Shown here piece after piece: positions 18,201 to 28,100 of a DNA stretch of 64,000 nucleotides (position 1 is its first letter; every line of letters starts with the position of its first letter). The notes below the pieces were generated by a model. The model did not search any database, was not told where the DNA came from, and was given only the letters and a program-made list of their open reading frames with translations. The DNA is taken from assembly GCA_964632945.1 (NCBI GenBank), contig CAZWCX010000025.1, positions 4,074 to 68,073 on the forward strand, written 5' to 3'. Position numbers and translations under genes: made by a program. This DNA is from CAZWCX01 sp964632945 (lineage in GTDB: Bacteria > Planctomycetota > MHYJ01 > WSZJ01 > CAZWCX01).

Positions 18201-20139
18201 CCAGGGCGGGATCGCGTTCGATCGCGGCGCGCAGTCGCTCTTCCGCGCGCGCGCGATCCGACTGCGACCCGGTGTGGGCGAGGACCAACCCTTCGGCGCA
18301 AAGAAGCAGCGCGGTCGAAAACCCGCCGGCCTCCGCACCCGAGCCGCCGCCCGCGGAAGCACGCTCGAGCGCGGCTTGCAACCCATGGAGGTCGGCCAAC
18401 ATCGAAGCCCGGAGTCGGCGCGCCTCCGGATCCCCATCGGGCGTATCCGCGTCGGCCGCGGGCGAGAGCGGATCGACGGGGCCGATCGCCTTCCGCTCCC
18501 GGCGGGTGCGCAACTCGCGCACGCGATCGCCGTAGCGGGCCACGGTCAGGACGGCGCGCTCATACAGGCTTCCGACGAACGTCGGCTCCAGGGACAGGGC
18601 CTGGTCCTGTTCCGTCAGAGCCGCCTCGTTCTTCAGCATCGCCCGATAGAGCCGGCCGACGTGGTAGTGCGGCTCGGCCAGTCCCGGCGCCCGTGCCCGG
18701 GCCCGGCGCGCCGCCTCGAGCAGCGGAGGCAGGAATTGCGATTCGGCCGCGTGGAAGGTCCCTCCGGTCCGGCGCACGAGCAGGGCCGCCTCGAGATTGG
18801 CGCGCGCAATCGCGCGCACGCCGTCGAGGACCTCCCGATCGAGCTGGCGGGACCGCCAGGTCATGAAACCCGTCAGGAGGATGCCGGCGACGGCAACGGC
18901 CATCAGCGAGGCCGCCATTCGCGCGTGAAGGATCCACCGCCCGGTCCGACGCCACCACGGCTCGCGGCGGGCGGCCACCGGCTCTCCCGCCAGGCGACGC
19001 CGACAGTCCGCGGCGAAGGCGGCCGCGCTCGAGTAGCGGTCGACCGGCTCGCGCGCCATGGCTTTCAGGCACACGGTCTCCGTGTCCCGGTGCAGACCGC
19101 TGCGCCGGCTCCGGAGCGGGATCGGCGGACCGCGCAGCACCTGGAGGACCACCTCCATCGCCGTTTCCCCTTCGTAGGGGCGATGGCCGGTCAACAGGTG
19201 GTAAAGCGTCGCCCCCAGTTGGTAGACGTCGCTGCGGACGTCGACGTCCTCGATCCGCCCCCGCGCCTGCTCCGGACTCATGTATGCGGGCGTTCCCACC
19301 ACCGTGCCCGCCCGCGTCGCGAGGGAACCGCCCGCGTCGACCGTACGGGCCAGGCCGAAGTCCATCACCCGGATCCGTCCCGTTCGGTCGAGCATCACAT
19401 TGGCCGGTTTCATGTCGCGGTGGATCACGCCGTGCTCGTGGGCGAATTGCAGGGCATCCGCGGCATCGGCGACGAGACGCAGCGCGTCGGACTCGGGAAG
19501 CCCGGGGCCGTCCGACGCTTCCGCCCGGTCCTCGATCACCGCGTCCAGCGTTCGCCCGTCGACGTACTCCATGGCGAGGTACGACGAGCCCTGGGCCTCG
19601 CCGATGTCGTGGACGGCCACGATGCCGGGGTGTCGCAGGCGCGCGCAGGTCTGGGCTTCCCGGCGAAAACGCGCCAGCGCCTCCGCGCCGGCGAGGTCCG
19701 CGGCCTGGAGGACCTTGACCGCGACCGCCGCGTTCAGCCCGGAGTGTCGGGCGCGGTACACGATTCCCATGCCGCCCCGGCCGAGGATGTCGCCGAGTTC
19801 GTACGGACCGAGACGCGTGGGGGGGCGCGAGAGGACGGTGGGACGGCGCACGTCCTCCGCTTGCGTGCGTCCGGTCGCGTCCCCCGCGCTCCATCGTTCG
19901 GTTTCCCGCTCGCGGATCGAACGAGCCTCGCGCTGGAGTTCGTCGAGCTGATTCGCCGTCAGCCGACCGGTGTCGAGGAGGAAGCGCGTGAGGGCTTCGG
20001 GGGCGACGGATCCCTCGATCATGCGGACGGCCGCTTCGGCCTGGATCGGCGTCAGGAACCCGCGGTCTTCGGCCATCCGGACGAGGACCCGCAGGCTGGA
20101 GGCGCCGGGGTCGGAGAAGGGCTCGTTCGTCGGGCTCAT
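15208..20139 (-). CDS. K4: membrane Ser/Thr protein kinase, longest TPR tail
   Basis: 1643 residues from the ATG at 20139; a 70-codon in-frame extension upstream is rejected because it contains the promoter and overlaps the end of K5. The N-terminal module has GFLTPIQAEAAVRM and TGRLTANQLDELQ hairpins. Kinase about 112-385: GRGGMGIVY, Lys142, HRDMKPAN (HRD 240-242; Met replaces the usual Leu), DFG 260-262, SPEQ. Transmembrane helix 408-427, juxtamembrane ANLEAALLVRRTGG, then about 25 TPR-type units, many with the RG-x-DP insertion. Promoter candidate at 20186-20214. No clear Shine-Dalgarno sequence precedes the start. Confidence 0.92.
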   Translation of the reverse strand: MSPTNEPFSDPGASSLRVLVRMAEDRGFLTPIQAEAAVRMIEGSVAPEALTRFLLDTGRLTANQLDELQREARSIRERETERWSAGDATGRTQAEDVRRPTVLSRPPTRLGPYELGDILGRGGMGIVYRARHSGLNAAVAVKVLQAADLAGAEALARFRREAQTCARLRHPGIVAVHDIGEAQGSSYLAMEYVDGRTLDAVIEDRAEASDGPGLPESDALRLVADAADALQFAHEHGVIHRDMKPANVMLDRTGRIRVMDFGLARTVDAGGSLATRAGTVVGTPAYMSPEQARGRIEDVDVRSDVYQLGATLYHLLTGHRPYEGETAMEVVLQVLRGPPIPLRSRRSGLHRDTETVCLKAMAREPVDRYSSAAAFAADCRRRLAGEPVAARREPWWRRTGRWILHARMAASLMAVAVAGILLTGFMTWRSRQLDREVLDGVRAIARANLEAALLVRRTGGTFHAAESQFLPPLLEAARRARARAPGLAEPHYHVGRLYRAMLKNEAALTEQDQALSLEPTFVGSLYERAVLTVARYGDRVRELRTRRERKAIGPVDPLSPAADADTPDGDPEARRLRASMLADLHGLQAALERASAGGGSGAEAGGFSTALLLCAEGLVLAHTGSQSDRARAEERLRAAIERDPALEEAYEGLGWLAEQRSDWATAMEWYDRGLRVDRGYAPFWAYHGDAALQRASVARAAGDVPRAWYERAIEDYGRALTLGGASHPRHLRRGIARMLLAGARMMSDAPVDELHAQAREDFDAAVALAPAEPEVRLGRASLLLQQAAYSALLGRDAGAELEAAEADFAAAQDLDRERLDVPSLRAYVQIQRAQQAKVAGAEAERLYGTAIAALERVLAANPDYPLARTIRAEALYFLAGARSERGLDATETYEACAGEYAELARRSPAAVEPRVSLGQTLAALARHVGGRGGDARKHLDGAEAAFREALELDPDGVDARVGLARLLTVRVMLSPESTGEPTSALEAVIREYDEAIRRNPNAHAARTGRVETLRMLAAALQMQGRDPSIPLEAAIRDMDAIVAELRHMPDIRAARGEAWEQLADAWHARGRDAAPAYRKAADDYAEAARMNPHNRIAFNGLGSSSLGLARVRRSRGEDPDPDLAQAEEAFGRAIELDPESPDEYWWRSVVRHDRALARASRSGDPETHLSGARQDLDAALQRRPDWTDAFLNRITVVLAQAERAGSRGEDAAPFLEQAAADAARAVELSPAAPLPWFRKGSVALQRGYSALSAGADPSSLLAESIAALDRALELDPAMADAWCNRGVARVNLGFHRLLCGEDPQSVFEPAAVDLERALDLQPRHATATPVFGHLHYNLGRWRQRTTLTGDADYRAAESWYAAAQELSGAVSPAATWLGEARLARAILSWLRGEEVGEALEAAESAFAAILALDPSVPGARLGSAKCALVRALDLRGRGGDAGPEFDRADERVSELVRLAPGNAEAWAWRGKIRLEAAARRSRHGIDPGDGWDRGREDLDRALALAPGLSLHRLFRGDLELERGRHAVRRGEDPSEAWRRARVDFDEVVRIDPAGPDGWTARGRLSWEEARFARARGADADRSLAAARADLVRALELSPVNPMTLWLLARVIGEQGDAVGASERLAGVRRLHPRADETFREFLE

Positions 20140-20185
20140 GGGGGCTCGACCGGGCGAGGGTCGGGGGAGGCGTCCGGAAGCGGGC

Positions 20186-20214
20186 ATGATAGCAGCCGCG
20201 GGCGAACCCCGGAA
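20186..20214 (-). promoter_or_regulatory. Promoter for K4 (K4-K3-K2-K1 unit)
   Basis: TTCCGG (20214-20209), 17 bp, TATCAT (20191-20186) with the TGC extension. It lies in the 106-bp gap between the K5 stop and the K4 start and matches the other promoters of this family in the window. Confidence 0.5.
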
Positions 20215-20245
20215 GCGGAATCGGGGTCCGGTCCGATGCTCGCCC

Positions 20246-23200
20246 TCATCGGGGCCGCTCCCCGAGCCTCCGACGGGCGTCCTCCAACATTCGACGAAAG
20301 GTCGGATGGGGGCTCGGATGGCTCTTCTCGGCCGCTTCGAGGTCCGCAACCGCCGCGGCCCAGTCCCCTCGGTTCATGTGGAGGACGCCGCGCGTGCGCA
20401 GGACCTCCGGATGCCCCGGTCGCTCGGCCAATTCCGCATCCAGATCGGCACGGGCGAGTTCCAGGAGCGGATTCGGGTTCTCCCCGCGCCGGTGCAGGGA
20501 TCGCGCCTGGTCGATCCCCATCTGCGCGCGGCGCAGGCGAGCGCCCCCGGTGGAAGGCGAAGCCGCGACGGCCCGGTCGAGATCGGCGCGCGCCGCCTGG
20601 AAGTGTTCCCGGGGATCCTCCCCTCGCGACTCGCTCTGGATCGCCATTTGATGGTGCAAGCCGCCGCGCGCCAGCCAGGCGGTATCCAGGGCCGGCAACA
20701 GTTCCGTGGCGCGGCCATAGTCTTCCAGGGCCGCCTGCCACGCGTCGGACGCGTTCCCCGCGCGGCGGGCCTGCACGGAGGCGATGCGACACCGCAGGTC
20801 GCCGCGGGTGATCCACATCGAGGCATCCTCCGGACGCAGGTCGATCGCGCGGCCGCAGTCCGCCTCTGCCTCTTGAAGCCACGAGAGTCCGTCCCCGCCG
20901 CGGGACTCCTGGTAACCCGCCCAGTTGGACTCGAGGTTGGCCTTGGTCTGCCACGACAGCGGCTCCCGCGGATCGACCCGAACCGCCCGCTCCAGGGCCG
21001 CGAGGGCGCGCTCGAACCAGGGTCCGGGATCGCCGCCGTGGCGCGATGCGAAACCGGCGCGATACGACAGGAGATTGCCCAGTCGCCAGAGGGGCTCGGC
21101 GGCCTCGGGGGCCCGCCGGGCCGCCTGTTCAAAGTCGTCCGCGGCCTCGTCCCAGGACGGCGCGGGATCCCCGCCGTCTTCCAGGCCCACGCCGCGATTC
21201 ATGCGCACATTGCCGCGCCGCAACCAGCCTTGCGGGCTATCCGGGGCCATCCGGATCGCCTCGCCGAGGTCCGCGATCGCGGCCGTGAAGAGGTCGCCGG
21301 GGTCCCGCCGCTGCCGCGTCAGCCACACCCCCCAGTTGTTGCGCGTCTCGGCTCGATCGAGCCAGGCTTCCACCAGCCCGGGGGCGAGCGCCAGAACGCG
21401 GTCGAAATCCTCCACCGCCGCCCGGTAGGAGGCGACGGGGTCCGCGCCCATCCGGTCCTGGTACAGTCCCCGGATCATGTGTACGGACGCCCGTCCGTGC
21501 CAGCGTTCGGCCGATCCGGAGTCGAGGGCGATCGCGCGGCCGAAGTCCTCGATCGCGAGCGCGTACTTTTCGCCCGCCGCGCCGGTGCGGGAGTCGAGCC
21601 ACACTCCCCAAGAGAAGCGAAGGCGGGCGCGCGCGGACCAGGCATCAGCGAACTCCGGGTCGACGGCGACCGCGGCGGCGAGGTCGGTCTCGGCGTTGTT
21701 CCACTCTTCCTCCGGGGCCGCCCCTTCCGCCTGGCGGCGGAGCCCCAGACTGCGACGGGTTTCCGCGCGCAGGAGCAGGAACGGCACGTACCCGGCGTCG
21801 TGTTCGAGTGCGCGGGAGAGGAGGACGACCGCCTCGGGGAACGCGCCGCGGCCGATGTCGAGACGGGCGCGGGCCTCCCATGCCTCTTCCAGGAGCGGAT
21901 CCGCGTCGGTGGCCTCGCGCAGAAACTCGGCCGCGCGCGCCTGGTCGGCATCCGTTCCGTAGGCGAGGGCGAAGCCGCGGAGGGCGGTGAGCCAGCCGGG
22001 GGAGATCGCTTCCGCCCCGGCCGGGGCGACGGAGGAAGTTCCGACCGCATTCCATCCCGCTTCGAGTCGCGCGAGGTCGGCCCGAATGGCGTCGCGCAGT
22101 CGGAGCGCCTCGGCATCTTCCGCGGCCAGTTCATCGTCCGGTGGGAGGTCGGGGCCGGCCGGCGAGCCGTCGAGGGCGGCGAACCACTGGCCGGTGACGC
22201 GCGCCTTGCCGATCCGGGCGAGCCGCGCGTCGCGCAGTTCGGCCACCCGCCGGCCGTAGAAGTGCGCCAGGAGAACGGCCCGTTCGTACAGCGCCCCCGG
22301 ATGCCCGGGGTCCTTCGCCAGCGCGCGGGACTGCTCCTCGAGCGCGGCATCGAACCGGAGCAACGCGCGATAGACCCGTCCGACCCGGTAATGGGGTTCC
22401 GCCAGGCGGGGGGCGCGCGCGATCGCCCGGCGCGCGGCATCCTCCAGAGGCGGCACGAAAGTCTCCCGCGCGAGTCGCAGCTTCCCGCCGACGCGCCGCA
22501 CCATCAGCACGGCATCGACGCTCGAGCGCGCCGAATCCCGCAGCGCCCGCAGGACCTCCTCCTCCAGGACGCGGGCCCGCCAGGCGAATCCGCCGGCGGC
22601 GCTCGCGATCACGACGGCGGCCGCGACGGCCGCCGCGAGGGCTTTGCGCCGCCGCACCCACCTCCAGGCGCGCGCGTGCCCGGGTTCCGGCCGGGCCAGG
22701 ATCGCCTCCCCTTCGGCGAACCGCCGACAGTCCTCGGCCAGGTCCCGGGCCGTCCGGTAGCGAAACGACTTCTCGCGGGCCATCGCCTTCAGGCAGATCG
22801 TCTCCACGGCGGCATCGATGCCGGCCACGCGGGTCCGCGGGGGCGGGGGATCCTGCCGGGCGATCCGCAGCAGGATCTCGGTCGAGGAATCCCCCTCGTA
22901 CGGTCGCTGACCGGTCAACAGTTCGTAGAGGACGACTCCCAACTGATACACGTCGCTCTGGGCGTCGACCGCGCGCATCCCCTGTTCCACATGTTCCGGA
23001 CTCAAGTACGGCGGGGTGCCCATGATCGCCCCGGTGCGCGTGGTTCCGAGCTGGACCGGATCCTCGATCTTGGCGAGGCCGAAGTCGGAGACCTTGAGCG
23101 CGCCCTCGCGGTCCTGCAGGATGTTGGCCGGCTTCAGATCGCGGTGGAGGACGCCCGCGTCATGCGCGGCCTGCACCGCGATCGCGATCCGGCGCACGAT

Positions 23201-23707
23201 CGCCGCGGCCTCCGCCGACGGGACCGGTCCCGCGGCCACGCGCCGGTCCAGGGACTCTCCGTCGACGTACTCCATCGCCAGGTAGAGACGCCCCTCCTCC
23301 TCCCCGACGTCGTACACCGCCACGATCCCGGGATGGCTCAGGCGCGCCAGGGCCTGGGCTTCCCGCTGCAACCGCGCCGCGTGATCGCCGGAGGCGCGGG
23401 GCCCGGAAACGAGGATCTTGAGCGCGAAGTGCTTCCGCAGGCCCGGATGGTAGGCTTGGTAGACGGCCCCCATGCCGCCGCGCCCGAGTTCCCGAATGAG
23501 TTCGTACTTGCCGAAGCGCGTATGGGACTCGAGCGGAGCGACCGCGTCGGGGAGTCCCGGCGCATCCGCCCCGGTGCCCGGACCGGTCGGGGGACGGGGC
23601 GACGCGGTGGGCAGATCCTGGTCCTTCCCGATCGGCACGTAGGGCTCCGTGCGCGCGACATCGCGGACGGGAGGGGTGGGCTCAGGGAGTTCCGGGAATC
23701 GGACCAT
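20246..23707 (-). CDS. K5: membrane Ser/Thr protein kinase with TPR tail
   Basis: 1153 residues from the ATG at 23707, six bases after the stop of the Clp-like gene, so translation is likely coupled. It lacks the N-terminal hairpin module; residues 1-65 are Pro-rich. Kinase about 67-335: GRGGMGAVY, Lys97, HRD 188-190, DFG 208-210 (SDFG instead of MDFG), and SPEH preceded by TPPYL rather than TPAYM. Transmembrane helix 356-374, juxtamembrane SSVDAVLMVRRVGG, then TPR units with the 46-residue period. Adjacent to the AAA+ gene in all respects, so a functional link between the two is plausible. Confidence 0.92.
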   Translation of the reverse strand: MVRFPELPEPTPPVRDVARTEPYVPIGKDQDLPTASPRPPTGPGTGADAPGLPDAVAPLESHTRFGKYELIRELGRGGMGAVYQAYHPGLRKHFALKILVSGPRASGDHAARLQREAQALARLSHPGIVAVYDVGEEEGRLYLAMEYVDGESLDRRVAAGPVPSAEAAAIVRRIAIAVQAAHDAGVLHRDLKPANILQDREGALKVSDFGLAKIEDPVQLGTTRTGAIMGTPPYLSPEHVEQGMRAVDAQSDVYQLGVVLYELLTGQRPYEGDSSTEILLRIARQDPPPPRTRVAGIDAAVETICLKAMAREKSFRYRTARDLAEDCRRFAEGEAILARPEPGHARAWRWVRRRKALAAAVAAAVVIASAAGGFAWRARVLEEEVLRALRDSARSSVDAVLMVRRVGGKLRLARETFVPPLEDAARRAIARAPRLAEPHYRVGRVYRALLRFDAALEEQSRALAKDPGHPGALYERAVLLAHFYGRRVAELRDARLARIGKARVTGQWFAALDGSPAGPDLPPDDELAAEDAEALRLRDAIRADLARLEAGWNAVGTSSVAPAGAEAISPGWLTALRGFALAYGTDADQARAAEFLREATDADPLLEEAWEARARLDIGRGAFPEAVVLLSRALEHDAGYVPFLLLRAETRRSLGLRRQAEGAAPEEEWNNAETDLAAAVAVDPEFADAWSARARLRFSWGVWLDSRTGAAGEKYALAIEDFGRAIALDSGSAERWHGRASVHMIRGLYQDRMGADPVASYRAAVEDFDRVLALAPGLVEAWLDRAETRNNWGVWLTRQRRDPGDLFTAAIADLGEAIRMAPDSPQGWLRRGNVRMNRGVGLEDGGDPAPSWDEAADDFEQAARRAPEAAEPLWRLGNLLSYRAGFASRHGGDPGPWFERALAALERAVRVDPREPLSWQTKANLESNWAGYQESRGGDGLSWLQEAEADCGRAIDLRPEDASMWITRGDLRCRIASVQARRAGNASDAWQAALEDYGRATELLPALDTAWLARGGLHHQMAIQSESRGEDPREHFQAARADLDRAVAASPSTGGARLRRAQMGIDQARSLHRRGENPNPLLELARADLDAELAERPGHPEVLRTRGVLHMNRGDWAAAVADLEAAEKSHPSPHPTFRRMLEDARRRLGERPR

Positions 23708-23713
23708 GCTTGC

Positions 23714-25174
23714 TCACACGCCGCTCAGGCGTCCTCCGAGAAGGGTCCGCAGGGTATCGAGGACCGCATTCTCGTCGACCCGGGGAGGCGGCGCTCCCGG
23801 CGCGTGACGGACTGCGGCGTCGATCCGGTCCCGGATCGCAGCGGCGCGTTCCCGTTCGCGTGCCGCCGATTCGAAGTCCCCGCGCGCCGCGGCCTGGTCC
23901 TTCGCCTGATCCGCCTGGGCGAGGTCGCGGCGCAACGCCTGGGGATCCGCCGGGCCGCCGGCGGGCGGCAGACGCAATCGGGAAGCCGTCTCGTCGAGCA
24001 GGTCGATGGCGCGTTCCGGAGCGGCGCGGTCCTCGAGGTGCCGGGCGGCCAGGGCCACGCAGGCCTGAAGGGCGGCATCGTCGCAGGTCACGCCGTAGTC
24101 GCGTTCGAACACGGGGCGGAGCCCGCGCAGCACCTCCAGGGTTTCCGCGTCGGTCATCGGCGGGACCGTGACCGGGACGAACCTCCGGCGCATCGAGCCG
24201 AGGGCGTCATCGACCCGTTCGAATTCGTCGGGGCGCGCGGTGACCAGGAGACGGTGTCGATCGTCGGCAAGGACGCGCGCGAGCACCCCCTCGGCGACCG
24301 AAGCCCGGACCGGGTCCGGTTGCAGGAGGCGGCGAAAGAGGTCGTCCGCGAAGAGAACGACCCCGGGCCGTTCCGCGGCGCGAACGAAGAAGCCATTCAC
24401 GGCCTGTTCGGCCGATTCGCGGTCACGAAAGGCGAGACGCGGCAGATCGAGGCTGCGGATCGCGGACACGCGGACCGGTTCGGGGACCTCGCGGCGGGAG
24501 ACCGCCCACGCCAGCCCTTCCACGATCGCGGACTTGCCCACCCCCGGAGGGCCGATCAGGACCGGGCAGTTGCGCACCCGGCGCCCCAGGATCACCCAGA
24601 GCCGCTCGATTTCCTTGCGGCGCCCGACCACGGGGTCGACACGGCCCGCGGCCGCCTTCGCCGAGAGGTCGGCCCCGAGGGCGTCGAGCTCCTCGCAGGC
24701 GCCGCCCGCAAGCGCCGCGGCGGGCGCAGTCCCCGGGTCCTTTCCCCGCGTCCGGAGCAGGTTCCGGCGCAAGGACTCCGGATCGACGCCCAGGTTCCGG
24801 AGGATCTGAACGGCCACGCCCTCCCGGTCATCCAGGAGCCCGAGCAGGAGATCCTCGGTATCGATCCGCCGGCCGCCCGGGCGCTCGCCATACCCGGCCG
24901 CGCTCTCCAGGGCGGCCCGGGCGCGCGGAGTGAACGGGAGCCTGCCCCCGGCGGCCGAACCGGGACCGCGCGGGATCAACTGCTCCAGCTCACGGGCAAT
25001 CGTTTCCGGGCTCACGCCGAAGTCGCTCAGCGTCGCGGCGGCGACGCCTTCCCTCACGCGGGCGAGGGCGAGCAGCATGTGCTCGGTGCCGATGTACTCG
25101 TGGCGATGGTCGATCACCTGTTCCCGGGCGAGGGCCATGACCTTGCGCGCGCCGTCCGTGAAGTCATCGAACAT
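23714..25174 (-). CDS. ClpC-like AAA+ protein lacking the second ATPase domain
   Basis: 486 residues, against roughly 810-850 for ClpC. Order: double Clp N-domain (1-140; FTDGARKVMALAR and IGTEHMLLALAR), AAA+ module D1 (about 180-390) and a shortened middle/coiled-coil region (about 395-470). Walker A is GPPGVGKS (208-215). Walker B reads VVLFADD (272-278), with Asp278 where ClpC has the catalytic Glu. The pore-loop block (KYRGEFEER in ClpC) is absent. Arg residues resembling the arginine finger remain in SMRRRF. There is no D2 and no ClpP-binding loop, so it cannot work as a normal ClpCP unfoldase. It sits between K6 (15 bp) and K5 (6 bp), with GGGAG seven bases before the ATG. It may be a scaffold or regulator for the kinases. 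Confidence 0.88.
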   Translation of the reverse strand: MFDDFTDGARKVMALAREQVIDHRHEYIGTEHMLLALARVREGVAAATLSDFGVSPETIARELEQLIPRGPGSAAGGRLPFTPRARAALESAAGYGERPGGRRIDTEDLLLGLLDDREGVAVQILRNLGVDPESLRRNLLRTRGKDPGTAPAAALAGGACEELDALGADLSAKAAAGRVDPVVGRRKEIERLWVILGRRVRNCPVLIGPPGVGKSAIVEGLAWAVSRREVPEPVRVSAIRSLDLPRLAFRDRESAEQAVNGFFVRAAERPGVVLFADDLFRRLLQPDPVRASVAEGVLARVLADDRHRLLVTARPDEFERVDDALGSMRRRFVPVTVPPMTDAETLEVLRGLRPVFERDYGVTCDDAALQACVALAARHLEDRAAPERAIDLLDETASRLRLPPAGGPADPQALRRDLAQADQAKDQAAARGDFESAARERERAAAIRDRIDAAVRHAPGAPPPRVDENAVLDTLRTLLGGRLSGV

Positions 25175-25189
25175 GATCCTGCTCCCGGC

Positions 25190-28100
25190 TCAATGGGCGC
25201 CCGCGCGAATCCGCGCCATCAGGGAAGACCACCGGGGATCGGCATGCAACGGGGCCAGATCGGCGTCCGCCTCGAGGCGGTCCGCGCTCTCTGCCCCGAA
25301 TTCGAGGGCCGCGTCGAGGTGGCGGAAGGCGCGGTCGCGAAGGCGCGCGGACTCCTCGGGCGGAAGGGAGACCGGCGCGGAGTTCGCCATTTCCCGACCC
25401 GCGCTGGCCTGGGCGAGGAGGCGCGCGAGGCTGAGGCTTGCACCCGCGCGCGCGGCGCGCAACGCCTCGACGGATTCCGGCGTCGCCCCGGCCGGGTCCC
25501 CCTCAGAACCGTCCAACGCGGCCTCGAAGGCGGCGCGGGCCCGGGGCCAGTCGCCGGACGCGAGAATCCGCTTCGCCTCCTCGAGTCGGTCAACGCGGTC
25601 GGGAGTTCCCCTGCGCTCCTCGAGGCGTCGCCGGGCCGCCGCCAGTTTCGCCTCGAAGTGGGGCAACGAACGGGGATTCAATGCCTGCGCCCGCTCGAAA
25701 TCCGCGACCGCCTCCTCATGTCGCCCGAGGGAGTGGAGGACCTGCCCCCGGCGCCAACAGGCTTCGGCGTACCGGGGATTCTCCTGCAGGGCGCGGGTGA
25801 AATGCGCCACGGCGGCCTCCGCATGGCCGCGGGGTTCCCCGCCGTGGCGCTCGGCATGCTCCGCCCAGGTCGTCTCCAGGTTGCCATAGGATTCCCAGGC
25901 CGCCGCCGACCGCGGGTTGAGCCGCACCGCCGCCTCGGACGAGTTCCGCGCCTGCTCGAACCACACCGACGGATCCCCGCCGCCCCGCAGGGTCTGCCGC
26001 GCCGCATTGCCCTGCGCGCTCGCCTTGTACATCCACGCGCCGCCGTGCGAGGGGTTCAGGGCGGTCGCCCGGTCCAGCGCGGCGACGGCATCGCGCAATT
26101 GCGGCAGCGGATCTTCCTTGCGGGCCGCCCGGTACGCCCCCCAGTTGTTGAGGACCGAGCCCAGGCCGGTCCAGATCTCCGCGGAATTCGGGTTGAGGCG
26201 CGTGGCGGCCTCGAAGTCCTCGACCGAGCGCAGGAAGAACGGCGTCGCATCCCGCCCCCGACTCTGTTCGAGAACCCCCAGGTTGCCTCTCACGCGCGCG
26301 CGACGGAGGTGCGCTTCGATGAGTTTGGGGTTCCGCTCCAGGGCGGTTCCGTAGTCCTCTTCCGCCCCCCGCCACAGCGCCTCGGGGTCCTGGCCCCGCG
26401 AGTAACGGTAGATCCCCACGTTCACCCGGACCATGCCGCGCGAGACCCAGGCATCGGGGAAGGCCGGGGCCCCGGCCACGACCTCGTCGAGATCGGCCAG
26501 GGCGCGGTCATAAAGGGGCAGGGGGTCTCTCCCGCTCGTCTCGAGCACGACCGCCCAGTGGGAGAGCACGCGCGCGCGAAACGTCCGCGCCTCCGCCAAC
26601 CGTGGGTGGATCTCGAGCGCCCGGGACAGGTCGGCGACCGCGCGTTCGTACCGTTCCAGCGGATCGCGGCCGCGGGTGTGTTCGAAAATGCCCCAGTTGG
26701 CGAAGGCATTCCCGCGCCACATCCAGGACTTGGCGAACTTCGGGGTGATCTCGAGGGCGCGATCGAAATCGCCGATTGCGGCCTCGTACCGGGAGATCGG
26801 ATCCTGGCCTTGCAGGTCCATCCACACGCCCCAGTTCGAGCGCAGCATGCCCCGCCAGATCCACGCGTCCGCGGAACCGGGATCGAGCTCGAGGGCACGG
26901 GTGAAGTCGGCTTCGGCCTGCGCGTACCGGCCGGACGGGTCCACGCCCTCCGTCTGGTCCCGGTTCGCCCAGTTCACGCCCAGGTTGCCGCGATCCATCC
27001 AGGCACCCGCCGATTCCGGCGCCGCCTCCAGCGCGCGGGTGTAATCGGCCGCCGCGGCCTGCCAGTCCTCCGTCGGATCGTGGCCGGTCAGGTAGCGGTA
27101 GATGCCGAGGTCGCAATGCGTGTTGCCCCGCGCGTGGTGCCCGCCGGGGAGGGAAGGATTCATGCCGATGGCCCGATCGTGATCGGCCAGGGCGAGCCGG
27201 TAGGTGGGAACGGGGTCCCGGCTCCAGGCTTCGTGACCGATGCCGCGCCGCGTGCGCAGCTTTCCGCGCCGCTGCCAGTACTCGGCGGCGTCGGGATTCA
27301 ATTCGATCGCGCGGGAGAGATCCTGGTCTCCGCGCTCGTAGTCCGCGTCGGAATCGGCGCCGCGCGCCTCGGCCCACTGCCCCCGGTCGGAGTACGCCTG
27401 TCCGCGCTCGTACCAGAACGGGGCATAGCCGGGATCCTGCGCGACTCCGCGGTCGAGGGCCGCGATGGCGGCGTCGTATCTCCCGCGTCCGTGGTGAAGC
27501 ATCGCCAGGCCTTCGACGGCCTCCTCGAGTCCCGGGTCGGCCGCGAGGGCCTCTTCGAGAAGTCGTTGCGCCTCCTCCTGCTCGCCTTTCCGTCCGCGAT
27601 GGAGGCGAAAGAGGCCGCGCGCGCAGGACAGGCGGGCCGGCGAGATGGCGTCGGGCGCATTCGCCACCACCCGGTCCAACCGCTCCAGATCGACGATCAG
27701 GCGGTCGCGGAGGGCCTGCGCGGCGCCGTCCGCTTCGATCAGTTCCTCGTCCGGGGGTCGCGGGCGCAGCCGATCGTCCGGGGACTGGACCCGCTCGAGC
27801 GCCCCCTTGGAGGCCAGACGCCGCCCCTCCGATTTGGCCCAGTCGTCGCGCAGCGTCAGGACCCGTTGCCCGAGAAAGTGGGCGGTCAGCAGGGCATGCT
27901 CGTAGCGGGCCAGCGGGTGATCGGGGTCCTTGCCCAGCGCGGCTTCCTGCTCGCTCCGCGCGGCCTCGAAGACGAGCAGGGCCCGGTACATTCGGCCCAA
28001 GTGATGGTGCGGTTCGGCCAGGGTGGGAAGTTTGGCCACGGCCTCGCGCGCCGCCTCCTCGAGCGGGCCCAGGAACCGGCTCCGCGCCTCGCGCAGGCTT

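Noticed and set aside
23714..25174. The Clp-like gene considered as a 3'-truncated clpC pseudogene.
   Set aside because: Its end has a normal stop six bases before K5, the coding frame is intact and no D2 remnant follows; a shortened functional protein is more likely.
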